Shown here piece by piece: positions 35,361 to 49,500 of a DNA stretch of 64,000 nt (within the stretch, counting starts at the first letter, position 1; each line of letters opens with the position of its first letter). This DNA comes from Saururus chinensis (Eukaryota; Streptophyta; Magnoliopsida; Piperales; Saururaceae), in the NCBI GenBank assembly GCA_035235625.1, contig CP141145.1, positions 41,148,668 through 41,212,667 of the forward strand. Direction: 5' to 3'. The notes under the pieces were generated by a model. The model was not told where the DNA came from and did no database searches. It saw only the letters and a list, made by a program, of their open reading frames with translations. The position numbers and the translations under genes are program-made.

Positions 35361-37200
35361 TCTTAAATTTCAAGCCAGATACCCTATAAGAAAATTGACA
35401 AGAAAGAGCACAGTTCATAAGCAAGAAAAGCACACTTCACAGGAATACAATTACAGTAACACCTCTCTACAATATCGTATAACAATACTAACTCCTGAGT
35501 AGCTCAATATAATATTTTAACAAAGATATTCATCAAATTTAACTTAAAGATTAAGATAACATATCCACCAAACTCCAAAATGTTGTCATATTCCGGCTAC
35601 TCAGTAGTAAGCACCGAAAAAAAAAGACAACCATATTAAGCTGAATAGAACATTTCAGACAAAAAAGGACGAAGTGAGATATAGCACTAACCATAAATAG
35701 AGTTCGGGCCACAATCTAAGGCAGAAGAAACCTAGTCTGCAGTCCAGAGGAATCTCTTATCAATCAAGAAGCACTATATTAAAGTAGAACAGTTAATGAT
35801 CCAAAGAGGAATTGTCAACCAAAAATGTACTTAATATTTGCTAAGAACATGAGATAAAAATAAACATTTACAAAGAAGAACGTGTCTATCTGCACCCTGG
35901 AAAACTCCTCAGTACCCCAAAAATAATGAAATTTTAGGGGTTTTCCTATTTCTCCTGTACCCCATCTACCCCCACGAAATTTCCCATCTCATTACCCCAA
36001 GTAAACCTAGAACAGAACATGGTGCTCAATAAAGTATGAAGTTCTATATGGTGGCCGCCCAACATGAGGTAGTAAGGCCTCTACACATTGTATGAGATAA
36101 CTTCTGAAATGGCTCTCACAGTGGGCACCCTCGACAATGTACGAAATTAGATAGAACGGGTGCCCACTGCAAGGAAGTAAGGCCTCTATGTGAAGCACGA
36201 GGAGACTGCTAGAATAGAGCTCATGATAGGTGCCACCTGCTAGAATAGAGCTCATGATAGGTGCCACCTGCTAGAATAGAGCTCATGATAGGTGCCACCT
36301 GACAACGTATGAAGTTAAAGTGCCCACCGCGAGACACTCATAATGGGGTCGCCGCCGCCCCTCCCCCCCCCCCCGGGCGACAATGTATGAAATTATATAG
36401 GGGGTGCCCATCGCGAAGGAATAAGGACTTCGCAAGGGTAAACGGTGAGTAAGCAGGGGGGTTCGTAAAGTAAAAGTAAAATAAATTTTCAGTTCTGAGA
36501 AAATTTTATTGAACAGAAACGGGTAAAAGAGATACAGGGTGCTGAGGGGTTTTTTCGGGTGTATATAGCCGCGTTCTACAAATAACAGTACAGAATAAAA
36601 TATGCAACCAAATTTTCAAATTTTGTCAACTATGCAACAAGAGTGTAGGGTAATCTACCAAACAAACAAAGCGCCCACTGGCAGCGGCAACTACTTCTTT
36701 CATCCCTGAACAGTACTAAGTGTAAGCTGCAAAAATCCCAAGGTTAAGGTAGAAAGAATATATAAAAAATGAAGTGGAGTCTAAGCGGGGAAAAAATGGA
36801 GTACTGTAGAGACTGTCGTCACATGGAGAACCAATCACCAGTTACTGATCGACTGTCTTTTGAGGAGGATAATAATTGAGATACTAGGAAGCAACTGCAC
36901 CTTCAGACACTTTAGACCCAAAAAAAAAAACTCAACACTTTAAGACATTAGAGCTCTACTGCTAAGGCGTAGAATGTACTTAGAGGGGCTGGCGACTGGC
37001 GAGTATAAGGAAGCGACCAGAGGGAGAAGGAGGAGGACTGGATCACTGAAGAGACGGGAACGGCACTTACAACTCACCAGTGACCACCGACGGGCGATGA
37101 GAGACGCACCAGTGGCAGGGCGGAGGCCGGCGAGCTGGGTCTTCTAATCTGGCAGGTGGTGGCGAACGGCGGTGCGGGCAGGGTTCAAGGCCTCAAAAGA
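35361..37200 (-). other. Probable 5'UTR intron and leader of the hAT-derived gene
   Basis: An acceptor ('CTTATAG') just upstream of the ATG at 35384 and a donor ('CTGGTGAGT') at 37077 would define an intron of about 1.7 kb. A GC-rich leader at about 37078-37200 lies near the head of the divergent PGRL gene. No coding sequence is seen between. This is inferred from splice-site sequence and composition only. Confidence 0.35.
36010..36460. repeat. Degenerate repeats with a 31-bp triplicate
   Basis: At 36207-36299 the 31-bp unit 'tgctagaatagagctcatga...' occurs three times, almost identical. Around it, 'gacaatgta(c/t)gaaatta' followed by 'gggtgccca(c/t)(t/c)gc(g)a' recurs three times in looser form. 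A poly-C run lies near 36365. No coding potential. Confidence 0.75.
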
Positions 37201-37377
37201 GCGATTTTATTTTGTAAGAACGCCTATTTATCGGTTTCAGGCGGGCCCCGTAAGGATATTTACGTTTTAGTCTGCCTGGGGGCCACCAAATAATTTTTGC
37301 GGCCTGGGGAACGGGTTTTTGAGGCTATAATCGTCAGCTTAGCCTCGGTCGGGGGCAAATCCGTAATTGCAAATGCC

Positions 37378-37385
37378 TATAAAAA
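37378..37385 (+). promoter_or_regulatory. TATA box of the PGRL gene
   Basis: 'TATAAAAA' 41 bp upstream of the first ATG at 37419. A start site 25-35 bp downstream would leave a leader of only some 0-15 nt before that ATG, which favours use of the second in-frame ATG at 37467. Confidence 0.5.
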
Positions 37386-37418
37386 CCAGCACCAGAGAGC
37401 CCGGGAGATTGCGTCTCC

Positions 37419-39447
37419 ATGTCTGATGGTTATCGGCTTCCTGGCTACCCTCCGTCACGTTCTCTGATGGCCCGCACGTGCGGCGCCGTCTCCCTGCACG
37501 TGATCGGCACCACCTTCCAGCTCCGCCGGGCCGGCTGCCCAGTCCATCCCTCCCGGCCGCGAGGAGCTTCTCCCCTCTTCTTCTGCAAACTCCCCGCCAA
37601 GTTAGTCTGCGCGGCCGGCGGCAACCTGAATTCCGCCCGGTCGGAGCTGGCCCTGGCGGAGGGCCCCTCCTGCATCTTCGTCGGGCCGGTGGAGACCGCC
37701 AGCAAAGAAGTCCTCGAAGCCCTCTACCGCCAGGTAGTTTCTATGCTCCCTCCCAAGTAGTTCCTACTTTAGCTGTAGAAGATAAATGAATTTTGAAATT
37801 CTCTAAAGTTCTGTTCTTGTAGCTCTGTTAATTAATAGCAATACTTGTTTTCAATCCCGACTTACGTTTGCAGGCGCGGGATGCGTATTACAGTGGAAAG
37901 CCTTTGATTGTGGATGATATGTTCGACAAAGTTGAGGTACCTTCCACTTAATCACAGTGTAATATAGTCGGCTTATGTAGCTGTTTACCATTCATCTCCT
38001 CACTAATTCGTTTCTTGCAACAGTTGAGATTACGTTGCTATGGTTCAAAGTCTGTGATCAAGTATCCTCGTTGTAGTCTTAGGCGACAATCCACATATGC
38101 GGATGCTGAGGTAATTTTTTTCAAATAGCGTTTCCTTTTCTTCTTAGAAAGATTGCCATGCGATTGATGTGCATGTGCATGTACATGTACATGCGAGATT
38201 TGAACCAAATTTATATGCGTGTAAAATTGTACCTATGCATTTGGCTATGAGATTCATCTAATCTTGTTCTATGGAACTATGGAAGTTGAACTCTTCCACC
38301 TCGAATGCAAAAATGTTACTTCTGGCGTGATGCATCTGTTTATCATCGTTTATCAATTAACTTGTGCATGATACTCGATTTTACACCCTACATGAAGTTT
38401 AAATATGGCTTGGGTGTAGGGCAGGTAGACCCATCACAGGTTTTGGCTCTGGCAGGCGTATGGCTCTTCTTTCTGGCATTCGGTACATTGATTTTTGTAG
38501 CTCCATCCTTGTATGCTATCAGTCTTGTGCACCAGGATGTATCCAGAGCCTTACCTAGTAACGCAAGGGCTGCATTAGATTTTCTATCAGTGCTAAACGG
38601 GATCTTTTTCATGGGTTTGAGTTGCGTGATTGGTTACTCTATTGCTTCTGCTTCTGGTAAATATTTTTCCGAATCTCCTGGACTTTAATAGAAAGATTCT
38701 ACATTTGCATATTGGATTATGATAATAGGGGTTTATATTGTTTTGTTTGCGACGGTTGAATGTTTATCTTAGTAGTTTTATCTCTCACTTACAGTTCGAT
38801 CTCTTAAAGGCCTGTGGAGAAGCGACTTGGTGGCACTTAAAGGGCCATGCCCAAATTGTGGGGAGGAGGTACGGAGTGCTATTGTGCACTTTGGAAACCT
38901 CACTTCTTTTTTCTTTTTTTCTGGTCAATTGTCATTTTGATTAGTTTTGTAAATTACTCGTGTGAGTAATCCTTCTCTACCTGATATTATGGCAATATTT
39001 TCTAGGTTTTTGCATTCGTGCATGCTGACCAATCAAACAAATCTCCCCATAGAGCCGATTGCCATGTATGCGAGTGTTCATTGGAGTTCCGAACTAAGGT
39101 GGAGGTACGGTATAACTTTTTCCTGTTTATGCATAAGCTTAAGCTTCCTTTCATTGAAAATAAAGTACTATGGAGCCATTGTACTCCACTAAGTGACATC
39201 TTCCCGAATTTTAGTCCATCTCAAAACATTTTTAGAACCTATAGAAGTAATTTGGTCAGTTGAAAATACATTCTAGCTAAGTGGGTGTTGTGTGTCAATG
39301 TTGTATTATTCAGCATGAAATCTGATCGTTAGTTACAAATGCTGGTCTTTTGTGCAGCAAATGGTTATGAGACCCGGAAGACGATGGGTTTATGGCCGCA
39401 TTTACCTAGTGCCTGGTACTGCAAGGAGGCGATGGAAGGCAAGATAG
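37419..39447 (+). CDS. PGRL2: PGRL1/PGRL2-family thylakoid protein
   Basis: Seven exons: 37419-37733, 37874-37936, 38024-38110, 38425-38656, 38795-38868, 39006-39104, 39358-39447. All are GT-AG and in frame, giving 319 residues. An in-frame ATG at 37467 ('MARTCGAVSLHV') looks more like a transit-peptide start and may be the real one. After the plastid leader come 'ARDAYYSGKPLIVDDMFDKV' and 'GSKSVIKYPRCSLRRQSTYA', then two membrane segments (about 160-185 and 205-230), then a Cys-rich stromal-type end with 'CPNCGEE' and 'CHVCEC'. PGRL1 works with PGR5 in antimycin-sensitive cyclic electron flow around photosystem I; PGRL2 is reported to influence PGR5 stability. The motifs fit the PGRL2-like branch better than PGRL1. 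The symbol is by similarity. Confidence 0.87.
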
Positions 39448-40432
39448 CTCCTTCAATGAATCTTTAGGATAATGTGAGGTTGCATTCTTTGTAGTTTTAA
39501 CAGCAAAAACAGATAATATAATTACATGTGCATTAATTTGTAAACTTTCTTAATTCAATATGATTATATTGGTCTCAAAACTTACATGTCAATCTGCGGC
39601 AGACTCTAGTTTATGAAAAGAAAATGCAGTTTTCTTTAAATCCCAGCAAGGAGTGGATTTCAAAGGACGACGTAAATTTGTGTTGGTAAATACGCAATGT
39701 GTCTAAGCATTAAAAGGAACCATAGCATCCCTCAAATTTAATTTGTTGATCATAATGAGCACGTCATTTCAATAGTAAATTTTCTTCGAAAATGTTTATA
39801 ATTAAGACGCGTTTCATTTGACTTTGATACGTATCACATAAGGTAAAGTAGAAAACAGATGAAAGCCTAATCAATTTTTTTTGCTAACAATGAAAGTCTA
39901 ATCAGATATACTGCGTAATCTTCAAGGCCATGATGAATCCTGTCTACACACAAATTGCTTGGCTCCCCCTTCCCACCCATCCCCCCACCCAGAAAACAAT
40001 GAAAACAGATCCTACTAAATTTGTGAGTGGCTCTTACACATTTGAAAAAAGATACTGCTAGAACATTTCAAGCGTTCCCCTGCAGTTTAAGGATTAACGC
40101 CTTGAAGCAATTTCCACATCGTTCAAATTTAACAGGCATTGGATGATGATGATGGCAATCAAACAGGCAAAATACCCATAGAATCTATTTATTTGCCAAA
40201 TGACAAACAACAATACCATCAAACTGAATTTTCAGCATTAATTGGAGGTCATCCATGTGTCCCATGATACATAACATGTAGGTGCTAACTTAATACAGCA
40301 GCCTCTAAGAATAAATCCAAGTCATGCAAAGATAGATACATGGCCTTCCAATGGGAGAATAAAATCTCTGTTTCTCAAATAAGACAAAAGATGATAACAG
40401 GAATCCTGTTTCATTCATCACAAACGAGCCTC
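39448..40432. other. Convergent 3' region between the PGRL and RAB5IF-like genes
   Basis: Holds the 3'UTRs of two genes that end facing each other. No gene or repeat recognised. Confidence 0.4.
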
Positions 40433-43108
40433 TCAAAAGTGCACCAAGCTGTATAATAGGATCCAGAGAAGCTGCAAAAGCACAGAAAAGAAAAAAAGAC
40501 GTAAGCCCCTTTGTGACGGCCGCCACATGCCAGGCTCATCTATACGAATAACATTGGTCAATCTTCAAAGAACAAAACTGATTAGCAGTAACAGAAGCAA
40601 CATTAGCGGCAATAGAGAACACTAATAAGATAAATATTTAGAAAAGCATGACCAGTTGCACGACGGATGCAACACTTCAGATTTATTAACCCAGTTGGCC
40701 TTGGATTATAAAACTATCCACACCAATGAGAGGTCATATGTTTAGAGATCTTAGGACTATTGCATTAAGAAACAGCCTATGTAACTATATAACAAGCATC
40801 TAAAGAAGGATCAATACCAAAAAGAGGCTAAATGATGCAAAAAGTCCTTCTTGAAGAAGTGCTCCATGACCGCCAAAATCTTCTTCATCTATTTTCAGTA
40901 TCATTGCGTAATATGCATAAACAATGACTGAAGAAATCACAAGAAATCTGAAAGGAAAAACTACATTAGATTCTCGACCTAATTAAGGTGGAGAGGCATC
41001 GGCCACATACATTAAAATTCATGATAATTATCCAAAATATTAAATACAACAACAAACTTTTGTCTAATATATTACTAGCTTGAACAGTTGAACTGACTGA
41101 CAGGGTATGCATCAATTTCATATAGGAAGATCATAAGCACTAACGTTAAAATACAATAAAATGCCTATCTGCTTTCTAGAACATTAGACTATTTCAGTTT
41201 TTTATATTGACCCCTACAGTTCAATGAGATGAAGGGAAGCCCATATGTTGCAAAATGTGATCTGGGTTTTCCTCTAATAGACACAAAAATAATCTTTCAA
41301 TCAGCATTTTGAATGCTGGCAGTAGCAGCGAACTGTTTATCCCATTATGTAAAATTATCACATATTTTCCCAACTAAACCTTTTATGCTTGAATATGAGA
41401 ACTTAATCTCACAGGACATATATAACCTGAATTCTAATGTGCTTCTTGGTAAAATCTTTTAACAACAACAAGATAGAATTCTTCAAATGTTCATTGCATG
41501 ATCCAAATTAATTTGTCATCTTTTAACGAATGTAATGTCACAAAAGAAAAACAGTTTCGTTATAAAATAAAGGCATTAAAATATCTTCGTGATGAAAGAA
41601 GCCAAAAAGAATGGTGAGCAAATGGTTTTTAGGTTAAGCACTATACCTCCAACGCAAAACAGGACTGTTTGGTCAAAAAGAAGGATAAATTTCGATGAAA
41701 TAAAATGATACGTGTCAGAGTCAACTGTTAATAGAGGCATCAATCATACTGTTCGAGGAAATAATAATTATAGGTGGCCGATTCATCCAAGTAAAATCTT
41801 AAATCCGAATATTCAGAAACCATGTAAGAGAATACAACAGGTGTAAAAAATTGAATATTCGTATAAATTTCTCAATTAATTGAAATACTGAATAATTAAT
41901 TAATTTAATACATCAACAAAATCATTCTACTCTAAACTCAACAAATAAAAATAACTTTTGATTTCAATCAATAAGCTGAACTTCAGAAAGGAGCTAAAAC
42001 AATTTCAATAAGCTTCTGAAAACTAAAATTTCCAAGTTTACGTAGTAAATGGTATTGTATTTGTTACCATAGATGTGAAGATTGAAGGCTTGATCGATTA
42101 TTAGATGGAAAGCACAAATATTAGGTTTTATGCCTGAAGTACATATCCTGAGTTGCAAAACGTCTTTATCCTTAAAGATAGATTATTATATATAACAGCC
42201 AGAAGTTCTTTGTATTAAGCTGCTGAGCTTGAAGAAAACTAATCCTACCTTCTCATTTCTTGTCTCTAATTTAATATATTTCACGTTCTTGGAAAGTTTG
42301 CATACTTAGGTTACATAATTCGACAAATATAGGCAGACAATTTCACAGTTCACTGTTGTGCAGCTCAAGCAGTTTGCTTCACTGCATAGACACGTTCAAA
42401 ATTGCTCACTTTAGACATCACCTTCTCAGCTATGAATTAATTCTTCTCCAGGTCAAAAGTTAAAACGTGTATCAACTTAAAGGTGGCCTCCCTAAATATG
42501 TTTTCCATTGTTCAGATCGTTTAATGAGGGGTCTGTTTGAAGTCCCAGAAACGCAGTAAAATGACCCCCTAACGGATTTATCATTTAATAAATAACTAAA
42601 TAGGGAGAAAACAACTTAGTAATGCCATTCGTAATAAGAATAAAGAAAATCCACATGCGGTGGAAAAAACACACGGGCAGCTACTTATATAGAGGCATTA
42701 AATTAAAGCAATGACCAGAGCACAATAAATTCAACGCAAATAGCTCAATGATTGGAACTTACACCACAATCCATTTTGCTCCAACCAAAGGAATGGCGCC
42801 CCACAGCAATCCAAATACGACGGCCACAAACTGCCGAACCCAATGTAGAACATCGCACAATTCATCCTACGACGAATGAACATCGACCAAAATATAGTCA
42901 TTTCATGTCTTTCAATCGTCTCACGTCCCTCGCAGATAGAAAAACAAAAAACAAAAACAAAATACGGATGCACAATTTCTAAATTTGTTGTGTTGAACCG
43001 AGCCAATACCTTGTCCCAGGAAGCCTCCGGATCCAACAATTTCGCAAACTTGAATGGGGAAACGTGGCCGTTCTGCGAGTGCAATTTAGCGCTCTTCCCT
43101 TCTTTCAT
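40433..43108 (-). CDS. RAB5IF/OPTI-like small membrane protein (EMC6-related)
   Basis: Four exons: 43010-43108, 42763-42866, 40818-40947, 40433-40471. All are GT-AG and in frame, giving 123 residues. Start 'MKEGKSAKLHSQNG' at 43108; the frame upstream has no other ATG nearby. A conserved amphipathic lead ('FKFAKLLDPEASWDKDEL') precedes three membrane segments ('FVAVVFGLLWGAIPLVGAKW', 'FLVISSVIVYAYYAMIL' and 'LFASFSLFLLLWILLYSL'), with 'KIDEEDFGGHG' between the second and third. This fits the Rab5-interacting family (human RAB5IF, also called RCAF1 or OPTI). That protein is tied to respiratory supercomplex assembly and to the GEL part of the ER multipass translocon. The plant role is not known to me. 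Intron 2 is 1.8 kb. Confidence 0.87.
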
Positions 43109-44797
43109 GGCGGAAATCTCCGGCAAGTCACCGACGAATCCAAGTCCGCAACAGTTTGTAATCGATCAGACGATCAACAGACCTCACGCCGGCATCGAAA
43201 CCAATATTACAAAGAGAGCGTGGACCTAGGGTTTTCCGGAGGCGAGGTGGGAACGGTGAGGGCAGTTGAGAATTTCCTATAGAAGCTCATTATCAAGTGC
43301 TTACTGTAGATCTGAAGCGGGTTGGCAGAGATGGAAGACGGCTCCTCAACTAATCCGGACTTGCGGAGAGATTATTAAACTACCTTACGTCATAAGTATA
43401 TAATGCGCCTGTTGTACTCCGAACTCCTTTACGAGTCTTATATTACCGTATATAAGTAGAACTTCAAACTTAATTGTCTAATTTATTTTATAAATAATAT
43501 TTTTTATGTATTAAAAGTAATTTAATATTTTATAAGCAAACTCTCGGTTTTTATTTTTATTTTAATACTAATATAAATATAAATTATAGGTAATTTAAGA
43601 TATTTGTATATTTTTTTAATTTACTAAGTTCTAAATTAATTAAGACTATAAATTTTATATTTTTATGTGGCTATAAGGTTATACTAATTAGATAAATTAC
43701 TCTAACATTTTAGGTCTTTTAAATTTTAAATTAATTAAGAGTTTAAAAATAAAATATAAACATAATATAGTAAAAATCTCTACCCCTTTTTACTCTAATA
43801 ATAGTGTAGATACCCTTATTATTAAAACAATTATAATAGGCAACAGTTTTATCTTTAACCAGAAGAATTGACCCAAATACTCTTAGTTTGGGAGAACTTA
43901 TTGGTGGAATTGTTGTAGATGCCCCTGCATACATTCATTCACTTTTTAACAAATTCTAACCACTTCTACATGCATGTGTGAGTAAGTAATTTTTGGTGTT
44001 AATTTATGTGTCATAAAATAAATGGACATATTTATGGCTACGTGGTAGAACCATTATACAAGATACTTTTTTGTAATTTAGTGATATACACATTTTGTGT
44101 TGTGCACGTGGTTGTCATATACAGTCCAACTCGACCACTAGAGGGACCTTTCCTCATTTATTTTAATTAACATAACTAACAATTTTGATCATGTAATAAG
44201 GGCGACCCCTAATTGGCTCCACATACTATGTAATGACCCTTGTGCCTCCTTTTCCATTAATGAATAACTAATTTTTTTGTCTCCCTCTATGTGCGCCTCC
44301 CTCTCTTCGCTGCCTTCCTTTTGGCAAGTAGCACCTTCTGTCCGCTCTCAAGGCACAATATTATGTAACCTATTTTTTACTATTTACCAAAATAGACTTC
44401 AAAGCGTGCCAACTTCCAAAAGTGTGGCATAAAAGGACAAGGCTACCCTCTACATTAATAAACCTTCATTAACCTCTAATGGGATACACAACCAAAGGAA
44501 AAATCTTTAGCCCAATCTCCTCCTTTGTGTCACCTCTAACTCCTCGACTGTTCTGAACATCAAGATATACACAAATATATATACATTGACACTCGCATGC
44601 CTACAATTATCTAAATTCAACTAAGAAAACAGTTATAAATGTTGAGTGACCTAATAATGTTATCTTCACTATATATACAAATTCTCAAAATAACTTTAAT
44701 CCTACAAGGTAACTGCATCACATAGATGATGAGTATATAAGTTACCCAATAGGATGATTAAATAATAAAGCACACATAATTTATTATGCACATAGTA
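43109..44797. other. Promoter side of the RAB5IF-like gene and AT-rich spacer
   Basis: The part next to 43108 (GC-richer, to about 43380) is probably 5'UTR and promoter. The rest is very AT-rich. Open frames here (for example 43743-43934 minus) show no domain. Confidence 0.35.
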
Positions 44798-45700
44798 TGT
44801 GACACCCACGATTTTTGTATGGTATTATTATGCATTTAATTAATTATTAATTTACCTTCAAAATAAAGAAAAATATTATAAATTTCTTATTTTCTTCAAG
44901 TTCTTAATGATCTTTAATGTGATTTACCTTAGTATTTTTGTGTTGAATTCCATCTACAACATATTTGACGTGTCAATAAACTCTTTTAGTAATGATAATA
45001 TCAATAAGTAATAAATTTAAGAAAGTAGCAATAATGATAAATGTAAATTAATTTTTAACTACTAATAAACAAAGAGTTTATGTTGGTAGATATCGACATC
45101 TTTGTTAATGACCATAACTTTCCTATTTAAACTTTAATTTATTCGTTCTTAGTGGTGTTAAAAAAAATTGTCTACTTTATATTAATCAAAATTATTGCGT
45201 GAGTAGGTCACCGATAGCACTTTAAATCTAACTTCGGATAATTATACTTTTTTCATCCGAACTCCAATTCTCACATTCTTGGTAGTGTTTAAAGTTATTT
45301 TGTTTACTTTGTAATATCAAAGTTTTAGACTAAAATTTTGACTATATAGTAAGTTGAGAAAGCCTAATAGTTAAATTTATTATTTTTCATGTGGACTTAG
45401 AATATTCTCTCATGTTACATTTACCATAACTTTCTCATCTAAGCTTTAGTTTGCATGTTTTTAATAGCTCTTTGTGTTTATCTTTTAATACTAAAGTTTG
45501 AGCCTAAACTCTATACACATGAAATTATTTTGTTGAGAAGGTCTAAAGTTCAGTCTCACTGTTTTCTACATGGCTAAGTTTAAGAAATTTTAAAAATTTT
45601 CATGTATTGCAACATTGGAGGACCTCAGACCTAAACTTTGATGATAAGCTCCAATTGGTCACTCGACTAAAGAGGATTGCATTATCCACTAGTGTTTGAA
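44798..45700. mobile_element. LTR-type remnant (gypsy-like)
   Basis: Starts 'TGTGACACCCACGATT', the style of plant gypsy LTRs. It contains the 'ccataactttc...aactttaattt' phrases common in such LTRs, repeated loosely about three times between 45105 and 45450. No clear right end or target duplication, and no coding region. Old and decayed. Confidence 0.4.
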
Positions 45701-46535
45701 TTATAAAATAAGTAAAATTAAAAGAAGAATAGGATCCACAATTAAGATTGGCAAAAATTACAAATTTTATTTGTTATAGCCTACCCATTAAGAACAATAC
45801 ATTGTATAAAGTGGGCAAATCAAGTTTTTTAATAGGGAAAATATATTTCTAAATCTAAATACTCTTTATAAAATAGAGAGAATATTAATACAAGAGATAT
45901 ATTTTTCATTTGTATAAATTTTGTTAGAGAAACTTCACTTATGCTTAGGCATGAATTGCATATGGAACATTTCAATTACGCTGCTCAATACAAACTTATT
46001 ATATTCAAAATAAAGAATATAAAGTCTTAATTCAAGAAAAGAGGAATAATATATTATAGTTTAATTATAAAATTATTAAGGGTATGTTTGGATTAATAGA
46101 AAGTAAGTAAAAAGAAGTGAATTTTTTAAAAAATCTTCCAGTTTTTACTCGTTGGTGCATTAAGGAAAGAGAAATTAGAATGGAAAACGGAAACAAAATG
46201 GTATAAAATTGAGCCAAAAATTTTCTACCCCTCAACCTATAAATTTTAGGAGAATATCTGCATATCAAAGACGTATACCTTAATATTCTTAATGTTGTCC
46301 TTATCATCGCCACTGCTATCACCTCCACCACGACTATCATTGCCACCACCCCACTACTATTACCATAATTACCATTGTCATCGTCATTGCCTCCACCACC
46401 ACTATCGCCGCCGCTGCTACCACTGTTACCATATTTACTACCACCACCACTACCTCTTGTCTATTGTTGCTACCACCACCATGGCCTTTGCCACCGTAAC
46501 TATCACTGCACTGCTTCCTCCACCACTACTATAAT

Positions 46536-49500
46536 TGTCAGGCACCCGCCCAACCCGAGCCGAACCCAGTCCAAGGGAAGGTCGGTGCGCACAAGGGCGA
46601 CGAAAGGTTGAACTAACAAAAGAATTAACCCCTTAAATGGGTAATACAACACGGAGTATCACACCTAAATACTTTATACAAGAGGAAATAAGAAAATAAA
46701 AGGACAACATAACCATAATTAGTCCTCAAACTAGTACCCACGTCCATAAGTCTCTAAGCCCTCTCACGGCTTACAACATAATGTCAAAATGAGTCTAAGG
46801 CCAAAATGGCTAACAAGGTATATGATAAAGTCATCAAGACATAAAACTCTAAACAACAAGTTGCATAGATAAAGCAAAATACGTAGGGCCTCTAGGCACC
46901 CTCGCCTACTCGAGACTGCTCACCAATCATTCCTCGTAGAGGGAATCCTAGTCGTCTACATGTCGCACAATGTAGCCCTAAAACATAAAATATGAGAAAG
47001 TGGGGTGAGTAAAATACTCAACAAGATTTTATACTTCAAGACGATAAATCTGAAATCATCATAAGTATTTCATAAACAATCCATCACATAAAACATATAA
47101 TAACATCATCTCATTTTTTATCTTGCATTAGAGTGTCTCAATCATACTAATATAATCATACATAACAATTCTCATTCATAAGCATTCATCCTACATGAGA
47201 AGTGTCTCAATCATACTAACCATATTATGCATAATCATTCTCATTCATAAACATTAATCGTATATGTAAAGTGTCTCAATCACACTAACATAATCATGCA
47301 TAACCATTCTCATTCATAAGCATTCATCTTACATAAAAAGTGTCTCAAACACACTAACCATATCATGCATAATCATTCTCATTCATAAATATATCATTAT
47401 GCATGTAAAGTATCTCAATCATACTAACATAATCATGCATAATGAAAATAACCCTGCTTATTTAGCAGAAGCATAAGCAGTCCCTGCTCACTCCAGATAA
47501 TCCCCGATTGGAAAGTTCAAAGGAATTGTACAGTTTGGGTAAAATCCCTAATGGAGAAGATACCCCCTGGTAATCTGATGTACTTGGCTATATGAGCTTG
47601 GATTCTCACGGTCTATATGGTCTTAATAGTTTGGTTTCCTTATAACATTACCACTCTTCTCAACACAGGGAGAAAAACCTGTCTTGGAGGGACATAAAAC
47701 CTCGTCCTTTCGGACGTAAAACCAAAACGAAAAGCTATCAATCAATTAATCCGACAAGCAATATCACTAATTGCATCTAATCAATCAATCATGGCTAGTC
47801 TCGATTAATCTCATTCATAAAATCTTTTTTGTGATATATGCAACATGGTACATACGTGAACAACACTATGTGAATTATAACTCACGAGATTTGCTCCCAT
47901 TGCCATAAATGCATCATTCCCAATCCATATGTATCAACAATTACTACAATTAATCCCACAAGTGAGTGTACATTGTAATAGTGTTCGATTCTAAACATAA
48001 ATATATGCAATATGAACAAACCATTGTCAAACTACACACATATTCTCATAATTTAATTATGGCTCCTTACTGAAATCATGGGTAAAAACCAGTTACTACC
48101 TCAAAGAACACAAGTTCAAATTAATTACAACCTCATGCTAGACTTAGGTAAGCATACTCATCACTATACTTAAGCTAGATAGGGAAATACAATTCACTCA
48201 TAATTTAGTATGACATACAAGCTCATTCTCATGTTTTAAACTTGTTGGAATCCTTAGTAAGACGTGGAGAATCACTCACCATGAATTTGGGATAAGAATA
48301 ATAATATGCTAAAATCTAATAACGTGTAACTAATTTCATACTTGAACCACATCGTGACTTTCAATATAATATTTATGTCTCAACAGTAGCATTTCCAAGT
48401 AAAAATCACTCATCATAATCATAATAATGAAATTTAAGAAAAAGAACATGAATATGAATAAATATACTCAAAATGACAAGCTACTATTTGGTCGTTCGAT
48501 TGGACAAAAGGTCATTCGAACGCCTACACAGTAACTCTGGTTCGTCTTCAACCCTACGAACCCAAAACATAAGCTATACAAAATTGACATAAACATTCAA
48601 ATCCCACTTCCAAACATCACTATTTTAAAATGTAAGCTCATAAAATGATAGATCTAGTCATTAATCAACTAAAACACAAGAAAATCACTAGAAAGATCAA
48701 GTTTTACATAAACCACCATTAAAGCTCAACCTTTTGCAAAACCCGTGTAAATCATCCCAAACTTCAAATCCGAAACACATATTTATTTTGGAAGAATAAC
48801 CCTTACCTTCATTGAGATCTTGGTCCAAAATCAGAGCTTAAATCTCTTCAAATCCCTACCCACATTTAAGGTTTAGTTAATACTTTAATATATCCAATTA
48901 CTGAAGCTTAAACCACTTGAAAACTAATAAATCTAGGGCTTGCTTTATTCCAAAACAAAAATGTCTTATTAGAGGTTTGAAATATAGATTAAAATAAGAT
49001 ATTTTAGTAGTGGAAAATAAGATTTAACCTTGAAAAAGATGAGATTAAGAAAGATTAGGCAAAACCCTAAGAGATTAATAGAAAAATCAAGATTAATCTT
49101 ACCTTAATCAAATTTTACTCTTATGGAATGAGGATTAGGGGTTCTCAGCCTCTGAGATCCCAGTCATTCCTAAATGGGAATGAAGTTGTAGTTTTCTATT
49201 TATAGAAAGTTATGATGTATACCTAATAGAAAATTGAGGTACAAATAAAATTTTATACGAAAAATTAGAAATTTACTCATTTTAGGTCTAAAAAAAGTTT
49301 AAAAAGTTTGAAACACTTTAATAATGAAATAAGATGGATTTAGGTCTTGTGGGACTCATCACCCTAAATTACGAATGTGGGACCCACGTCCTACTTTTTC
49401 GAAAAAATTCTAGAAATTTCTTAAAAAATTGAATAAACTTACTTTAGCATAAAAACAAATAAAATGAAGAAAATATTGATTAAAATCATTGCTAACCATC

